From NCBI GenBank assembly GCA_947646735.1, contig CANTFK010000983.1, positions 744,001 to 808,000 of the forward strand: 64,000 bases of DNA. The letters are read 5' to 3'. Below, in pieces: positions 52,398 to 63,400 of the stretch. The position numbers were made by a program, and so were the translations under genes. The stretch is from Peronospora farinosa (Eukaryota; Oomycota; Peronosporomycetes; Peronosporales; Peronosporaceae). Each line of letters starts with the position of its first letter. Positions within the stretch are counted from its first letter, which is position 1. The notes beneath the pieces are model-generated. The model searched no databases, had not been told where the DNA came from, and saw nothing but the letters and a program-made list of their open reading frames with translations.

Positions 52398-52915
52398 TGA
52401 TGTCTAGTCGTGAGCTGAGGCCCAGCTTTTAGCGATCATACGTATGCGATCGTTGCGACACTTTAATTTTGAGCTGCTTCAAGCGAATGTCTTGTAAGCA
52501 ACAAAATGTTCGTACATCCAAGATCATCCATTAGGCCGACATACCTAGTTCGTAAATGAAGTCGCTGCCTCTGATGTTCAAGTATCTTAGGTAACGAGAA
52601 CGAAGCGATGATAGTGAGGAGCATTCTCTGACATGTGAGTAAACGTAACGTTTGTGTGAATACCATTTCTTACAGCTCCAGCATGATTACAGACATACTT
52701 TATTGCTAGCATTTGAAATCGATTGTTCCTACTTTACGTGTTTTTAGTTGCCTTTACCGTAGCTGCTACCGCTAACAACGAACTATCGCAGCTGGAAGGC
52801 CTTCAATGACAAACGGCCTCTTCTTTCTAAATTACAAGCGTGTCGTGTCGGGTTCAGCGCTATGCTGGTCAGATGTGATGCTCAAAAAAAAGAGCAAAGA
52901 GGCTCGCTCGGTCGC

Positions 52916-54865
52916 TTACCAGCCAACGGTCATCGAACCGACATCATCATCAGACATTTCCTCCTGGTCCATCAGGCTTAACGCCTCACGGAACATCTCG
53001 ACAGCTCTGTCATGTTCTCCCTTTGAATGTAGGATCTTGCCCAGTACCGAAAGTGATGCGTAATTTTCAGGAGTCAAAGCCAAAGCGCGCCGGATAGCAA
53101 TTTCCGCATCGTAAAACTCGCCAGCACTGTGGAGGGCGCGCGCCAGGTTGATCCATGCGTCCACGTCTTTTCGGTTAGCCTCCACTGACTTGCGGAATTC
53201 CACAACAGCGCTAGTATACTCCTCGCGATCAAGGAAAACCTGTCCTAAGTAATTGCATGTCTCCGCAATGTTCACTTCCTTGTCTTCGATCAACTCAATC
53301 TTCTTTTCAACTTGCACCGAAAGCCCACGCTTCTTCTCTTGCGCAATATCATAATCATCCGTCTTCCCCTGGTTCTCTTCGTCTTCTTCGTCGTCACCTA
53401 ATGAAAGACGATTAATATCAATAATCCGATTGCTGCGAAGCTCAGCTACGTCCGCATCCACTGCGCTTCGCTCCTTCTTAGCCTCTGCAGCCATTCGGGT
53501 TGCATCTTCAAGTTTCTTTTCAATACGAGACTTAGCCAACGTAAGCTCGTGCACATGCGACTCCAGCTCGCGCACTTGCTCCTGCATGTCCTGATATTTC
53601 TCAGTTGAGTCAACGTCTGTCCAGGCACGTGGACGACCCCAAGAATCGTCTTCAAAAGGCAAATCCGTCGTCAAAATTGGGTTGTGATCATCACTGTTGT
53701 CGGTGGCTTCTGTGCGTCTGTTGTCCAGAGTACCGCAGTGTGGAGTGTTCGAATTATGTATGTAGTGGTCGGTATCCGACTGGCACTGGAGCGCCGAGTC
53801 ACGACTACTTGACGATGTATCAGTCAGCGACACGGTGCTATTGATGGAACGCAGTGGCGGTCGACCTGCTCCTTTTTGGTAGTCAGGATGTTGCGCTAAT
53901 TCCTTTCGCATCATATTAGATTCTATCGACGGCAAGCCACTGTGACGTCCATGTCCATACATGTTAACAACTGCGGAGGGTGTACCATTCTCCCGCAAAT
54001 CATCGTAGCACAAGATACATACGCGCTGCGGGGTCTTGAGTCCCAAATGATGTAGCGGATAACGTTTGTTCGAGTGCGTGCTACACACCGACTCACCACA
54101 CGAGCGGCAATGATGGCGTGTCTTAAAGTAGCTGAACTTTAGCTGACAAATGTTGCATCTCTTATCCAATCGCCAACGTGGTGGCAACGGAACATCTGCC
54201 AATCCATCGGGTAGTCTCAGTGCACTGCTAAACGAGCTAGATGCCGTTCTGCTGCTTGCCCATTCGTCAAGTATCGTAGCTCCTCCCCTGTTGCTTCCGA
54301 GCGTAGAAGGAATCCTCCTTACGCTGCTGACACTCGCCGTGTCGTCCGATGAAAGAGGAAAGCCTCCTGGTTGGTTCAAAAAGGCTTGGAATCGAGCACT
54401 CGGACGGTCCGGCGCCTTGCCTTCTGCTCGAAGCTTTGCCTCTTCCTCTACTAAGAAGCTCACTTTATCGTCCGTAAGTTGATACGCTCTAGCCAGTTCA
54501 GCAGGCGTCTCTCCCGTTGGCGTCTCTTCAAAAAGACACGTGGCCACGTCAGGCGCTGCCTGCACGAGTGTGCGCAGTACCTCTAATTTAGTCGCTGCCT
54601 TAACGGCAATGTGCAGTGGTAGCAAACCGCCTTTGTTTTTATGACTCAAAGCAGACGGGGCCACGTCTACGAGTTTCTTAACGACACGCAACGGCACGTG
54701 CGTGTCCGTGCAAGCCCAGTGCAATGGCATCATGCCAAAGTCATCCATGTCATCAGCACGCTCGGCTTGTGCTGTGACAAGGCGATGTAGCGCACTCCAT
54801 TCACTAGACTCGGCTAGTTCCAAGGCCGTCCTGACGTTGTCGTGAATAGGGGCCTTAGGTTTCAT
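52916..54865 (-). CDS. Ankyrin-FYVE-coiled coil-TPR protein
   Basis: 649 residues from ATG 54865; an upstream GTG frame start adds 11 codons without support. Ankyrin repeats about 30-130 (GMMPLHWACTDTHVPLRVVK, GGLLPLHIAVKAATKLEVLR). FYVE zinc finger about 235-297 with CNIC, the RHHCRSCG core and CILC. Coiled coil about 420-480 (QEQVRELESHVHELTLAKSR). Three TPR motifs about 525-625 (NYLGQVFLDREEYTSAVVEF, AWINLARALHSAGEFYDAEI, SVLGKILHSKGEHDRAVEMF). The FYVE core predicts binding to phosphatidylinositol 3-phosphate on endosomes. Single exon. Convergent with the VHS gene, also endosomal. Confidence 0.85.
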   Translation of the reverse strand: MKPKAPIHDNVRTALELAESSEWSALHRLVTAQAERADDMDDFGMMPLHWACTDTHVPLRVVKKLVDVAPSALSHKNKGGLLPLHIAVKAATKLEVLRTLVQAAPDVATCLFEETPTGETPAELARAYQLTDDKVSFLVEEEAKLRAEGKAPDRPSARFQAFLNQPGGFPLSSDDTASVSSVRRIPSTLGSNRGGATILDEWASSRTASSSFSSALRLPDGLADVPLPPRWRLDKRCNICQLKFSYFKTRHHCRSCGESVCSTHSNKRYPLHHLGLKTPQRVCILCYDDLRENGTPSAVVNMYGHGRHSGLPSIESNMMRKELAQHPDYQKGAGRPPLRSINSTVSLTDTSSSSRDSALQCQSDTDHYIHNSNTPHCGTLDNRRTEATDNSDDHNPILTTDLPFEDDSWGRPRAWTDVDSTEKYQDMQEQVRELESHVHELTLAKSRIEKKLEDATRMAAEAKKERSAVDADVAELRSNRIIDINRLSLGDDEEDEENQGKTDDYDIAQEKKRGLSVQVEKKIELIEDKEVNIAETCNYLGQVFLDREEYTSAVVEFRKSVEANRKDVDAWINLARALHSAGEFYDAEIAIRRALALTPENYASLSVLGKILHSKGEHDRAVEMFREALSLMDQEEMSDDDVGSMTVGW

Positions 54866-55195
54866 TAATTTAACTTTGTTTCCTATTCTTCTTGACACAC
54901 GGTCGTTTCACCTGTGGGGTTTAACGTGGTTTCGGTTGTGAGACCGTGCTTGAGCCGCGGGGGGAGAGGAGATGGAGGGGGTGTTGCGCATACGAGTGAT
55001 GGTCAGTCGGCTGCCTCTGACCCGTCTGTCGCCCAGCTACAAAACCGGAACAGGAAATTCGGCAAAGGCAAAAAAGACAGATGGTACAGAAAATGTTCGG
55101 CTTTGTCTTCCAGCAGCTGGCGCTAGAAAATCCTATATATAAATATAATATGGTAAACGTCATATACGTATACGGTGTTATTGTAGTGACAGCAA

Positions 55196-55828
55196 GACCC
55201 CCGGACGGATCATGCACATATTTGGAATGTGTAGGCCAAAAGGAAACCCAGGAGCATCTCTTTTGGGGATGTCCCCGCGCTCAGGCAATCTGGGCCCGGC
55301 TTATCAGTCATTGGGAGAGTACACCTCACCATCCTACCCACCTCCTGGATTGGCTCGAACACTGCGCAAACTGTAGCGTACCACGCATCTCGCCGCAGGT
55401 CACAGCAAAGCTGTTAGCCCGGTACCCGGAAGACATTGATCTATTCGCCACAGCCTGGAGGACGATTTGGGAAGTCGCAGTGACCGTCATTATCACAATG
55501 CTCTGGCAACTTTGCGTGGATAGGATTTTTAACAATGCGCTTATTCCGATACAAGCCAGTGAAACTTTGATCTGGAATAGGATTCAGCTCCAACTGAGGG
55601 CGCTCATCAAACGTCTCCATTGCAGAGCGGCCACAGCCGTCCGTGGAGCCCAACTATCTGCATGTTACGACATATTTATATCAGAACCGAGAGGGCAGTC
55701 CGGCGTTCATAGACGTGCTGCCAGCCGTAGGCAATTCCTGGACCCTCCAGCGTTGCTAGTGTGGTTAATTACCTACCAGAGATCTTGCACTAATCAGTAA
55801 ATAGACAATCTGTTCTCTCTTCTCTCTC
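55196..55828 (+). mobile_element. 5'-truncated LINE copy (C-terminal ORF2 only)
   Basis: 633 bp between two perfect 17-bp copies of TATTGTAGTGACAGCAA (55179-55195, 55829-55845). Encodes only the ORF2 end: CVGQKETQEHLFWGC (zinc motif), AWRTIWEVAVTVIITMLWQL, WLITYQRSC, then a stop and the tail TAAATAGACAATCTGTTC with a TCTC-rich 3' end. Same 3' signature as the large LINE, but on the opposite strand and of another subfamily. Open throughout, so recent. Confidence 0.88.
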
Positions 55829-55845
55829 TATTGTAGTGACAGCAA

Positions 55846-56684
55846 AAAAACGTAGTCAAGTGCAAAATGCGCAGCTCAAGTACCAGCGTCCATAAAATCT
55901 GCAACTGCATCGTGTTTTCACAACTGGTTGATGTCGAAAGCAATATGGAAAGTTTAAAGGCGAGCATGGATGTACTTATTAAAATCTATTGGAATGACTC
56001 ATCTGTGTACAAAAAAGATGAAGTGCACATGGAGCACGAGCGTCACCACTCGCTCTTTCGGCCAAACGGACCTGCTACATCTCAAAAAAGATATCAAGCA
56101 CGAAAGAGTATGTGGAAATGGGAAATAGTCCTGCAAAAATCTTCCCGTCGAGCTTCGTATCAGTGACGAGCGCGCTCTTGCAATCTTGTATTGGAACGGC
56201 AATGCAAGCGGTAGCCGTGAATACAAACGACATGCTACTCTGTATGCTCAAAGACAGCACGGCGGGCGGACTCCACCCACCACGACACTTGGCACGCCAG
56301 CATCAAGCCGCGAGAGGGGTATCTTGCGAGAGGAGTTCCCGCGCTGAGAGGGACGATCTGATGGCGCGCACGCCACCTACAATCATAGAAGCTGTTCATG
56401 CTTATCAAACAGTTCGGATTCACTCTAGCTCGTTATGCATGGCTATACATGTATGTATTAGTGTATATACATCCGAACGTTTCTTCAAGCGCATTAGCAA
56501 CAAGTAACGGACGGAAAGTAGAAGGCACGCTCACATGCAGCTAGCAAGTCAGCAAGCACTATACTGTACCAAACAGCATCACCATCAAGGCTAGTGGATC
56601 CTCCACTCGTCTGGAGCTGACCAGAGTGTCCCCAATCCGACGTCGGCCTGATTTGGACCCGTCTGCCAATCTTCCAGCGACGGT
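55846..56684. other. Intergenic region left of DCAF13
   Basis: Holds a 99-codon plus-strand frame (55867-56166) with no recognised domain and no matching feature elsewhere; not called. Probably 3' flank of the DCAF13 gene. No RNA gene seen. Confidence 0.45.
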
Positions 56685-58744
56685 CTACTCCATTTCTTTG
56701 ACAACGACCTTTTCTCGAATGTTGGTGTGGGGCACGGCACCCTCCTTGGCATGGGCGCGGCGGTTTGCCATCTTTTTCTGCTCGCGCGCACCTGCCTCGC
56801 GTTTGGCCTGCGCAGCCTTTTTAATGGCCTTGGGGACATGACGGTGCCTGCGGTTTAGCAATTCCGATTAACAGAGCAGAAGACACAACACCCAGTTGTT
56901 AGTGAGACAGCGCACCGATGCAATCCTACGTGAGCAACCACACTTCAGCCACAACGTACTTGGAGATACGGCTAATTTCGCGAAGGTGTTGGTAGCGCTC
57001 CTTAAGTGACTCGTTGTATTCCATCTTGCGGCGCTCGCGAGGAGCAACCTAGAAACGAAACCGTAGAGCACACGTCAGCAACTTCAGCACTACATTATAA
57101 CGAAATGACCGTAAACGGTCCACTAAAGTTGGAACGCAACACGCAAACATACCTTTGAGAGTTTCTTGGAGGCTTCTGCCTTCCAAATGCGAATGTTAGT
57201 GTCGTCACTTCCGGAAAGAACAAAGTTAGAGTCAGCGCTGAACTTGACAGAGAAGATTCTGCAAACATACAAAGCACCAAGCAAGTAAGCATCGAAACGG
57301 TGTCAAATCGAATAAGAAAGCGGCTTTCTGACAGCAGTTGCATGCTATGCGTTTCCACGCCGCCCATGTTGACGCTAATGTTCACGTCATGTCAATGGCG
57401 AAACGGCGATGTGCCGGTACCAATTTGTCATAATTAGGCGGCGGGAGCTTTCAGAAAGCACGACCGATCGCACAAAGCGCTAAGAGGTTACTTGATCGAA
57501 CGTACCGCTGCATCCGCTGGGTGTGGTAAACCTCGCGGCTTTTTGCCGAGCGCACACTGAAGATGCGAACGGTTCGGTCATACGAGCCCGCCACAAACTC
57601 CCGACCCGTCGGAGAGTACACCACGTCCATACTGTGAAAACACAAGCACGCACGTCATTAGAGTAAGATATTGGCTACTGTCAAATTTCGATAAAATGAC
57701 GTACACTGCTGAAACGTGGTCCTTATGCACCATCATCGCGCGTTCCATCTTGCGCATGTCAAACGTGTACAAGTTGTGATCCTCATTGGCCTAGCAGATA
57801 TTGTCAGGTGGTGCAAGTCCCACTGCCAAGTTAGCGTGTACGGAAAAGCCCGAGCAAGAAGTAGCAAAGCGAAAAAGATACACTTACGATTGTAAAGTTC
57901 ATGGGCTCCATGGGATTCCATGCCAGTGCGTTGGACCGCATTCCCATGATAATTTTACGCATAGAGGACGCAATGCGAATATCGTATAAAGTGATGTTCC
58001 GATCAGATCCAGTGGAAGCCAGCAGTGACGCTTCTGCCGGGTTAAAATGCACAGAGTTAATCGAGTCCGCACCCCACGCAAATTCGTGCGTAGGTGTTGA
58101 GCGGGACGGGTCCCATATTTGCACCTTGGAGCCGCACGTTGCAAACATATTCTGAGACCAATGGTGATCAATGCCGCTAAAAACAAATGACACGCACACA
58201 TACAAAAACATCAATCAGTTCTTGTATACTGCACGCCTTCAATGATATGTACTGCCACCTACAGAAATGGCTCCTTGGAAGTATAAGTGGCCAATGCAGT
58301 CGGAGCATCCTCGTCCTCCTCCTTGACACGCAACGCCCACTGCTTCACTGATTTGTCTTCACTGCATGAGTAGAAAGTATTGCCATCTGGAGTAACGGCC
58401 AGACCTCGCACAAAGCCGCGGTGGCCGTACACGTTCCACACGCATTTGCGTCGAGGCAGATCCCACACACGCACTTCACCATCTGCAGCACCACTCACAA
58501 ACGCCACGAGACTCTTGGGATTTGTAGCCAACGCTGTCACACCGTCGCAATGGCCGTCTAGAGCTCCAATAAATGGCTTGGCAAACAATCGCTCCATTTT
58601 CACGGCATTTAGAGCACGCGTGTACTCGCGTGGGCGTTCAAATGGATGAAGAGCCGGGTCGTAATTGCGAAAAACCTTGAGTTTGTCCGACTGCACTTCT
58701 TGTGTAAAGTCCTTCTCGACGCGAGAAATTGTCTTGACCTTCAT
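56685..58744 (-). CDS. DCAF13: DCAF13/SOF1 WD40 protein (small-subunit processome)
   Basis: Seven exons: 58744-58263, 58176-57888, 57790-57705, 57631-57506, 57258-57153, 57048-56960, 56847-56685. All six introns have GT-AG ends and the joined frame is open for 446 residues, the usual family length. The start is ATG 58744 (MKVKTISRVEKDF); an upstream in-frame ATG at 58813 is not conserved. N-terminus NYDPALHPFERPREYTRALN, seven-bladed WD40 (GAADGEVRVWDLPRRKCVWN, GIDHHW, RIWKAEASKKL), then the basic Sof1 tail (HRHVPKAIKKAAQAKREAGA). In other eukaryotes it works in 18S rRNA maturation in the nucleolus and as a CUL4 adaptor. Neighbour SDR is on the same strand, 260 bp away. Confidence 0.93.
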
Positions 58745-59004
58745 AGCACGAGTACCAATTGGTAAAGAAGTAGGAAGAGACGTGAGACGATGCTTCTTTA
58801 TTGAGCTCTTCACTGGAGGGCGTCGAATTCGACCAGTGATAGGTAGAAAAATGCATTGTAAATACTGTGATTGGCTATTAATTGAGAAACAAAAACATGT
58901 CGGCTATTGCGTTGAGTTAACACTAATCAATACTTTTGCACGCAATTCCCCGAGCTGACTGGCATGGTTGCTAGCTACCATGTCCTTACATCTTCCAATG
59001 CCTC

Positions 59005-59979
59005 TTACAGCTTAAACTTCTCACCCAGCATAGTTTCACTAAGCGTCCAGATCGTGTTTGCATTTTCCAATGAGTGGCTCGATTTTGCACCAGTTTCGAG
59101 TGTAGGATAGCCTCGCACGTGCAGCAACCCATTGGGACCATAATACTCTCCACCCTTGACATTCTTCATTGTTGCAGCATACAGAATAGGGAGTACACCC
59201 ATTTGTGGCGTCATGACCGGAAGCCACGATGTTAGCCATGCCAAAATCTCGGCTAGCCAAGGATAGAACGTTTTCTCGTAATAGCGGTTCCACATGTTGG
59301 TATACGTGCTACCCGGGTGGGCGGCCACCGAAATCACATTCTCCACCTGTGCCGACTGTAAACGTCGTTGCAGCTCAAAGGTGAACAATAGAATGGCCAA
59401 TTTAGACCTCGAATAGTCGGACCACCCACCATGCGTGCGTCCCAGCGTCGAAAAGTTCATAAACATCCAAGCAAAATAGTGCAAAAGACTACCGACATTA
59501 ACCACGCGAGCTTGGCTTTTTGATTGACGTAGCAAGTCGAGTAATTCACTCGTCAAGCAAAAGTGTCCCAAATAATTGATTGCAAATTGTGCTTCCAATC
59601 CATCAGGTGTGTGACTCTGAACAGGCAATGCAACACCTGCATTGTTGATCAGTAGATCAAGGTGATCAAGCTTCTCATGACAAGCACGTGCGAATTTACG
59701 GACACTAGAAAGGTCACCAATATCCACTTGCATAAATTCCACGGACCCAACGACATCATCAGGTACTTTGACAAGTTCTTCAGTTATCAATTTCTCAGCG
59801 TCTCGTCCACGTTTTTCGTTACGGCAAGCGAGAATCACATGCGCTCCGTGCATTGCCAGCACCTTTGCAGCTTCAAATCCAATGCCCGAGTTAGCACCCG
59901 TGACAATTGCAACCTTGTTTGCTTGGGAAGGGATGGTCGAGCCATCCCAATTATTCTCAGAACTTGCAACGTTGCCCAT
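59005..59979 (-). CDS. Short-chain dehydrogenase/reductase, retinol-dehydrogenase-like
   Basis: 324 residues from ATG 59979; a second ATG at 60030 would add 17 basic residues. The inner start has the better context (AAAATGG) and gives MGNVASSE, a possible N-myristoylation signal. Rossmann NAD(P)-binding motif TGANSGIG near residue 26, NNAG near 114, catalytic YSRSK near 190. Also LACRNEKRG (cofactor-binding Arg) and DIGDLSSV. Hydrophobic stretch WLAEILAWLTSWLPVMTP near 250 may sit on membrane. Substrate unknown; family members act on retinoids, steroids or related lipids. Single exon. Confidence 0.87.
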   Translation of the reverse strand: MGNVASSENNWDGSTIPSQANKVAIVTGANSGIGFEAAKVLAMHGAHVILACRNEKRGRDAEKLITEELVKVPDDVVGSVEFMQVDIGDLSSVRKFARACHEKLDHLDLLINNAGVALPVQSHTPDGLEAQFAINYLGHFCLTSELLDLLRQSKSQARVVNVGSLLHYFAWMFMNFSTLGRTHGGWSDYSRSKLAILLFTFELQRRLQSAQVENVISVAAHPGSTYTNMWNRYYEKTFYPWLAEILAWLTSWLPVMTPQMGVLPILYAATMKNVKGGEYYGPNGLLHVRGYPTLETGAKSSHSLENANTIWTLSETMLGEKFKL

Positions 59980-60030
59980 TTTTTTCTTTCTGGCGTTGGG
60001 CAATTGTTGTCGGACAATGGCCGTTAACAT

Positions 60031-60434
60031 ATGGATGACACCCCTTTTCGCTTACAAATAATACTAAGCGATTAAAAGTACAAGAGTATTTACCTACACA
60101 GAATTTGAGGTTAGTCAATTTAAATAAAATAAAAATGGGAAATATTTAAAAAAAAACATTTTGTGACAATATAGTAAATTATTTTTTTCAATTAATTTTT
60201 GCTGACGAAATATTCAAGTGACGCACTTACCGTCATGTGCCTCAAAAATTATACGTCAGAGCTATTGGCGACCTTATCATACGTACCGATACATGGATAC
60301 AGATTCTAAGACGACGTCTTAAGGAACATAACAAGACTCCAAAGACCCATTTTCCAAATCAGCTCATATGTGAACAAACAATTCAAACAAAGTCCTTGTG
60401 ACCCTTATCTCCTTGTTTGTCTCTTCTCCATCAC
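60031..60434. other. Intergenic region between SDR and dynactin genes
   Basis: AT-rich, no coding frame; contains the SDR promoter and the dynactin 3' end. No repeat recognised. Confidence 0.5.
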
Positions 60435-63400
60435 TCAACACACCAAAGCTTCTGATAGATGTTTCACCTCCGATCGATTCAATACGAGCTGCACATGCTG
60501 CGGATTGCTTGCAATACTACTGCCAAGCTTCACGCGCCCCAATAACACGGGTGGTCGCTCCGTCTCAGGCGGTTGCCAGCCGAATACACGCTCGCCACGA
60601 GTAATCGCGTTTGTCACATCATGGCCCCAGCCATCGTCACGCATCGCAGCACCAACGCGTACGCGAAGGGCTGTCAGATCTCGTTGTGCACGCGACTGCT
60701 GCAGTTGCTCAGCCATAAGCTGTGTGCGTGCGGACGCACCGGTGGGAGAAGCGGCTTGCTTCAAATTGACAAGACGTGGCATTGATAGTTGAGCCTTCAC
60801 CTGCCGCGAGAACGTAGCCACCTCCATTAATGAGTTTGCCAACCGATCCGATTTCTTTGGCAACAAAGTACACGTGTTTAAATCGGTATTCGGTCCAAGC
60901 AGTTTCTCCAATCGCTCCTTCGCGAGAGCGGCCCGTACCGTGTGCAGTTCAGTGTACAGTTGGTGAAAAGCACGCTGGAAGGCTTCAGCGTCAGTTCCAC
61001 TCATCGCCGATCCCTTCATACCTCCACTACCGCCACTTCCAGTCTTCGCGCTGCTGCCAGCGTCACTCGTGCGCTTCAGTTGCTTCCGCAGATCTCGGTT
61101 CAGAGAATTTAACAGCGTTTTTTCCTTGTTGGATTCGTCAAGTGCAACGACAAACTGCTCGCGTTCCTTTGAGAGCTGCGATTCCAATTGCGCCTTCTCG
61201 CTTGTCATCATAGTTACGCTCTCAGTCAGTTGAAGCACGTGGCTTTCCAATTTCTGGGCCACCACGCGATGTTGGCTGTCTGCACGCTCAAAGTCACGAA
61301 TACGCTGGTGCAGCGCATTACACAGCTCAGTCATTTGCGTTAAATTGCTCCGAAGTGCTGACGCATCCGCCAACTTTTGATGAATGGCTTGCGCACGAAT
61401 TCGCCACTGTGGCCGCCCATTACTACTATCAGTGTGCTCGTTGCGCATACGAGGAGCCACCGCATCAGTGAAGGCACCGCGGCACACCAGCTTGTACAGC
61501 AATGCCAATTTCTCTTTGAATGCCACGGCGTGGTCATACACATTCTGCTGCATGAACTCCACCAACTCTTCTGCCGTAATGGTATGCTCCAGCAGACCGT
61601 CTCGGCCGAGATGCGATTGCAGCGTAGCTAACAATGACTGTGCCTCTATAGCATAACCTTGAACGAAAGTGATCGCCTCACCACCCGCCGCCACAAGTCC
61701 GTCAAGGTCATCGTCCGAAGCCGCCAAGTCGATCTCAGCACGACGGTAAAAAAGTTGCGCCACACTAAATACCGAGAGTAGCTCTCCCAGGCACGTATCC
61801 AAAAACGGCATCAATTCTGTGCGCAGCGCAGCAGTATGTTCGTCATCAGGCATCTCCAAGCTTTCTAGCAAACTCTTTGTACTGCGTAGGAATGTCACCA
61901 TCGATGAGATTGAGAACGCCAGCTTGGCCACACTTTTTCTCGCACGCAATTTCATCACTGCACAGCGAGCACCGAAGCTCTCAGCACCCAAAGCTGACGA
62001 AACCTGGATGAGTCGGCCACTGTGCCATTCTTCCGAGATTTGGACGAGACGCTCATACAACGATGCAGCGTCGCTGCCACCGCGAGTACCATTCAACAAG
62101 GAACCCTCGGAGAACGCCGACAACGCTGAGTCCAACACATTCTCCAATGCCGCCGTCTGCGAAGTGTCGAGCGCAGAGCAACCCTGAGTAAATTCGTCTT
62201 CTGTAGTCAGGTGACACTCAAGCATAAAAAGGTCTTCCTTTGCTTGGCACGAGACCGCCGCTAGCTTGTCACCCAGGACTAACTGCTCGACACTGACTGT
62301 CGCAATAGAGACACCCTCATCCTTGTCGTCTTCCCCTTGGCCACTGGAAGGTTGCTGTTGCGCGGCAGTGTCCAGATCCTTCTTCAAGTGCTGCAGCAAA
62401 ATGTCGGACTTACCGCTAATACGTCCAAGCGTCAATCGGATGCGAAGCACCTTTTGGTCGGATTCTGTGAAAATGGAGTCGGGCATTACAGCACGCAGGA
62501 ACGAGTTCTCCAGCCTTGCCTGATCAGCAATAATCTTTTGCTTGGCTGCCTCGGTTTCATGCTCACGTGCAGCTGCTACCAGCGCGCGCAGCCCCATCGT
62601 TTGATTAAGCGCCATATGTGCCGTATCCTTCAAAGATTCCACAGCACCACTTTCGGCACGAAGCTTTGCCTTCAGCTGCGCAATCTCCTCCCGGTGACTG
62701 TGCGCAAGGTCACGGAAGCGAGCAATAGTGCGCTCCTTATCCTCGAGGACGGTCTTCTGCTCCAATGCCGTCTGTTTCAATTCCTGCAATGTTGCACGCT
62801 GTGAGTCAATTTCATCCCGCAGCTCTGCTTCATACTCCGTATGCTGATGTTCCATTTCCTGGTCCACTTCGCGCAATGACTCAAGCGACTGCACCGTGGT
62901 CTCCAGCTCTGCAAGTTTCTCACCAAGTGTCAGATTTTTCTCTGTAAGATCTTCCACCATTGTCTCGTATGCGTTCGCAACGTCCAGCATCTCCTTCAAT
63001 TCCTCTGTTTCACTTTCCAGCTTGCTTTTCTTTGTGGTCTATATGTAAACAAACCGAAGCATACTTAACATGTTAGTACTAACACTTATATCAATATAAG
63101 CACAACCACTGTCACGTACGAGTTCTTCCACTTCCTCCCTCAACGACACGAGTTCAGTATTCTCACGTTGGGCCTGACGCAACTTCTTGCTAAGCTCAGC
63201 CTTTTCTTCAGACCCACGCTCGTGCAGCATCTTCACAGCCGCTCGCAGCTTATTATTCTCGTTCTCCAAGTCCCCGGCACTAACAGAAGATCCTTCCAAG
63301 TAGTCTGACCCTGTAGTCGCCGACAGCGCCATGGCAGCTTTGAGCTTCTCCACCTCCTGCTGCAATTCTTCTGCATGCTCCTCCGCAATTTCCTTGTCCA

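Noticed and set aside
54914..55126. 70-codon plus-strand frame upstream of the FYVE gene
   Set aside because: Low-complexity, no homology seen; probably 5' flank of the minus-strand gene.
55867..56166. 99-codon plus-strand frame next to the short LINE
   Set aside because: No recognisable domain, no splice partner; probably chance or untranslated DCAF13 flank.
62266..62804. Plus-strand frames opposite dynactin
   Set aside because: Shadows of a strongly supported coding exon; no domains.
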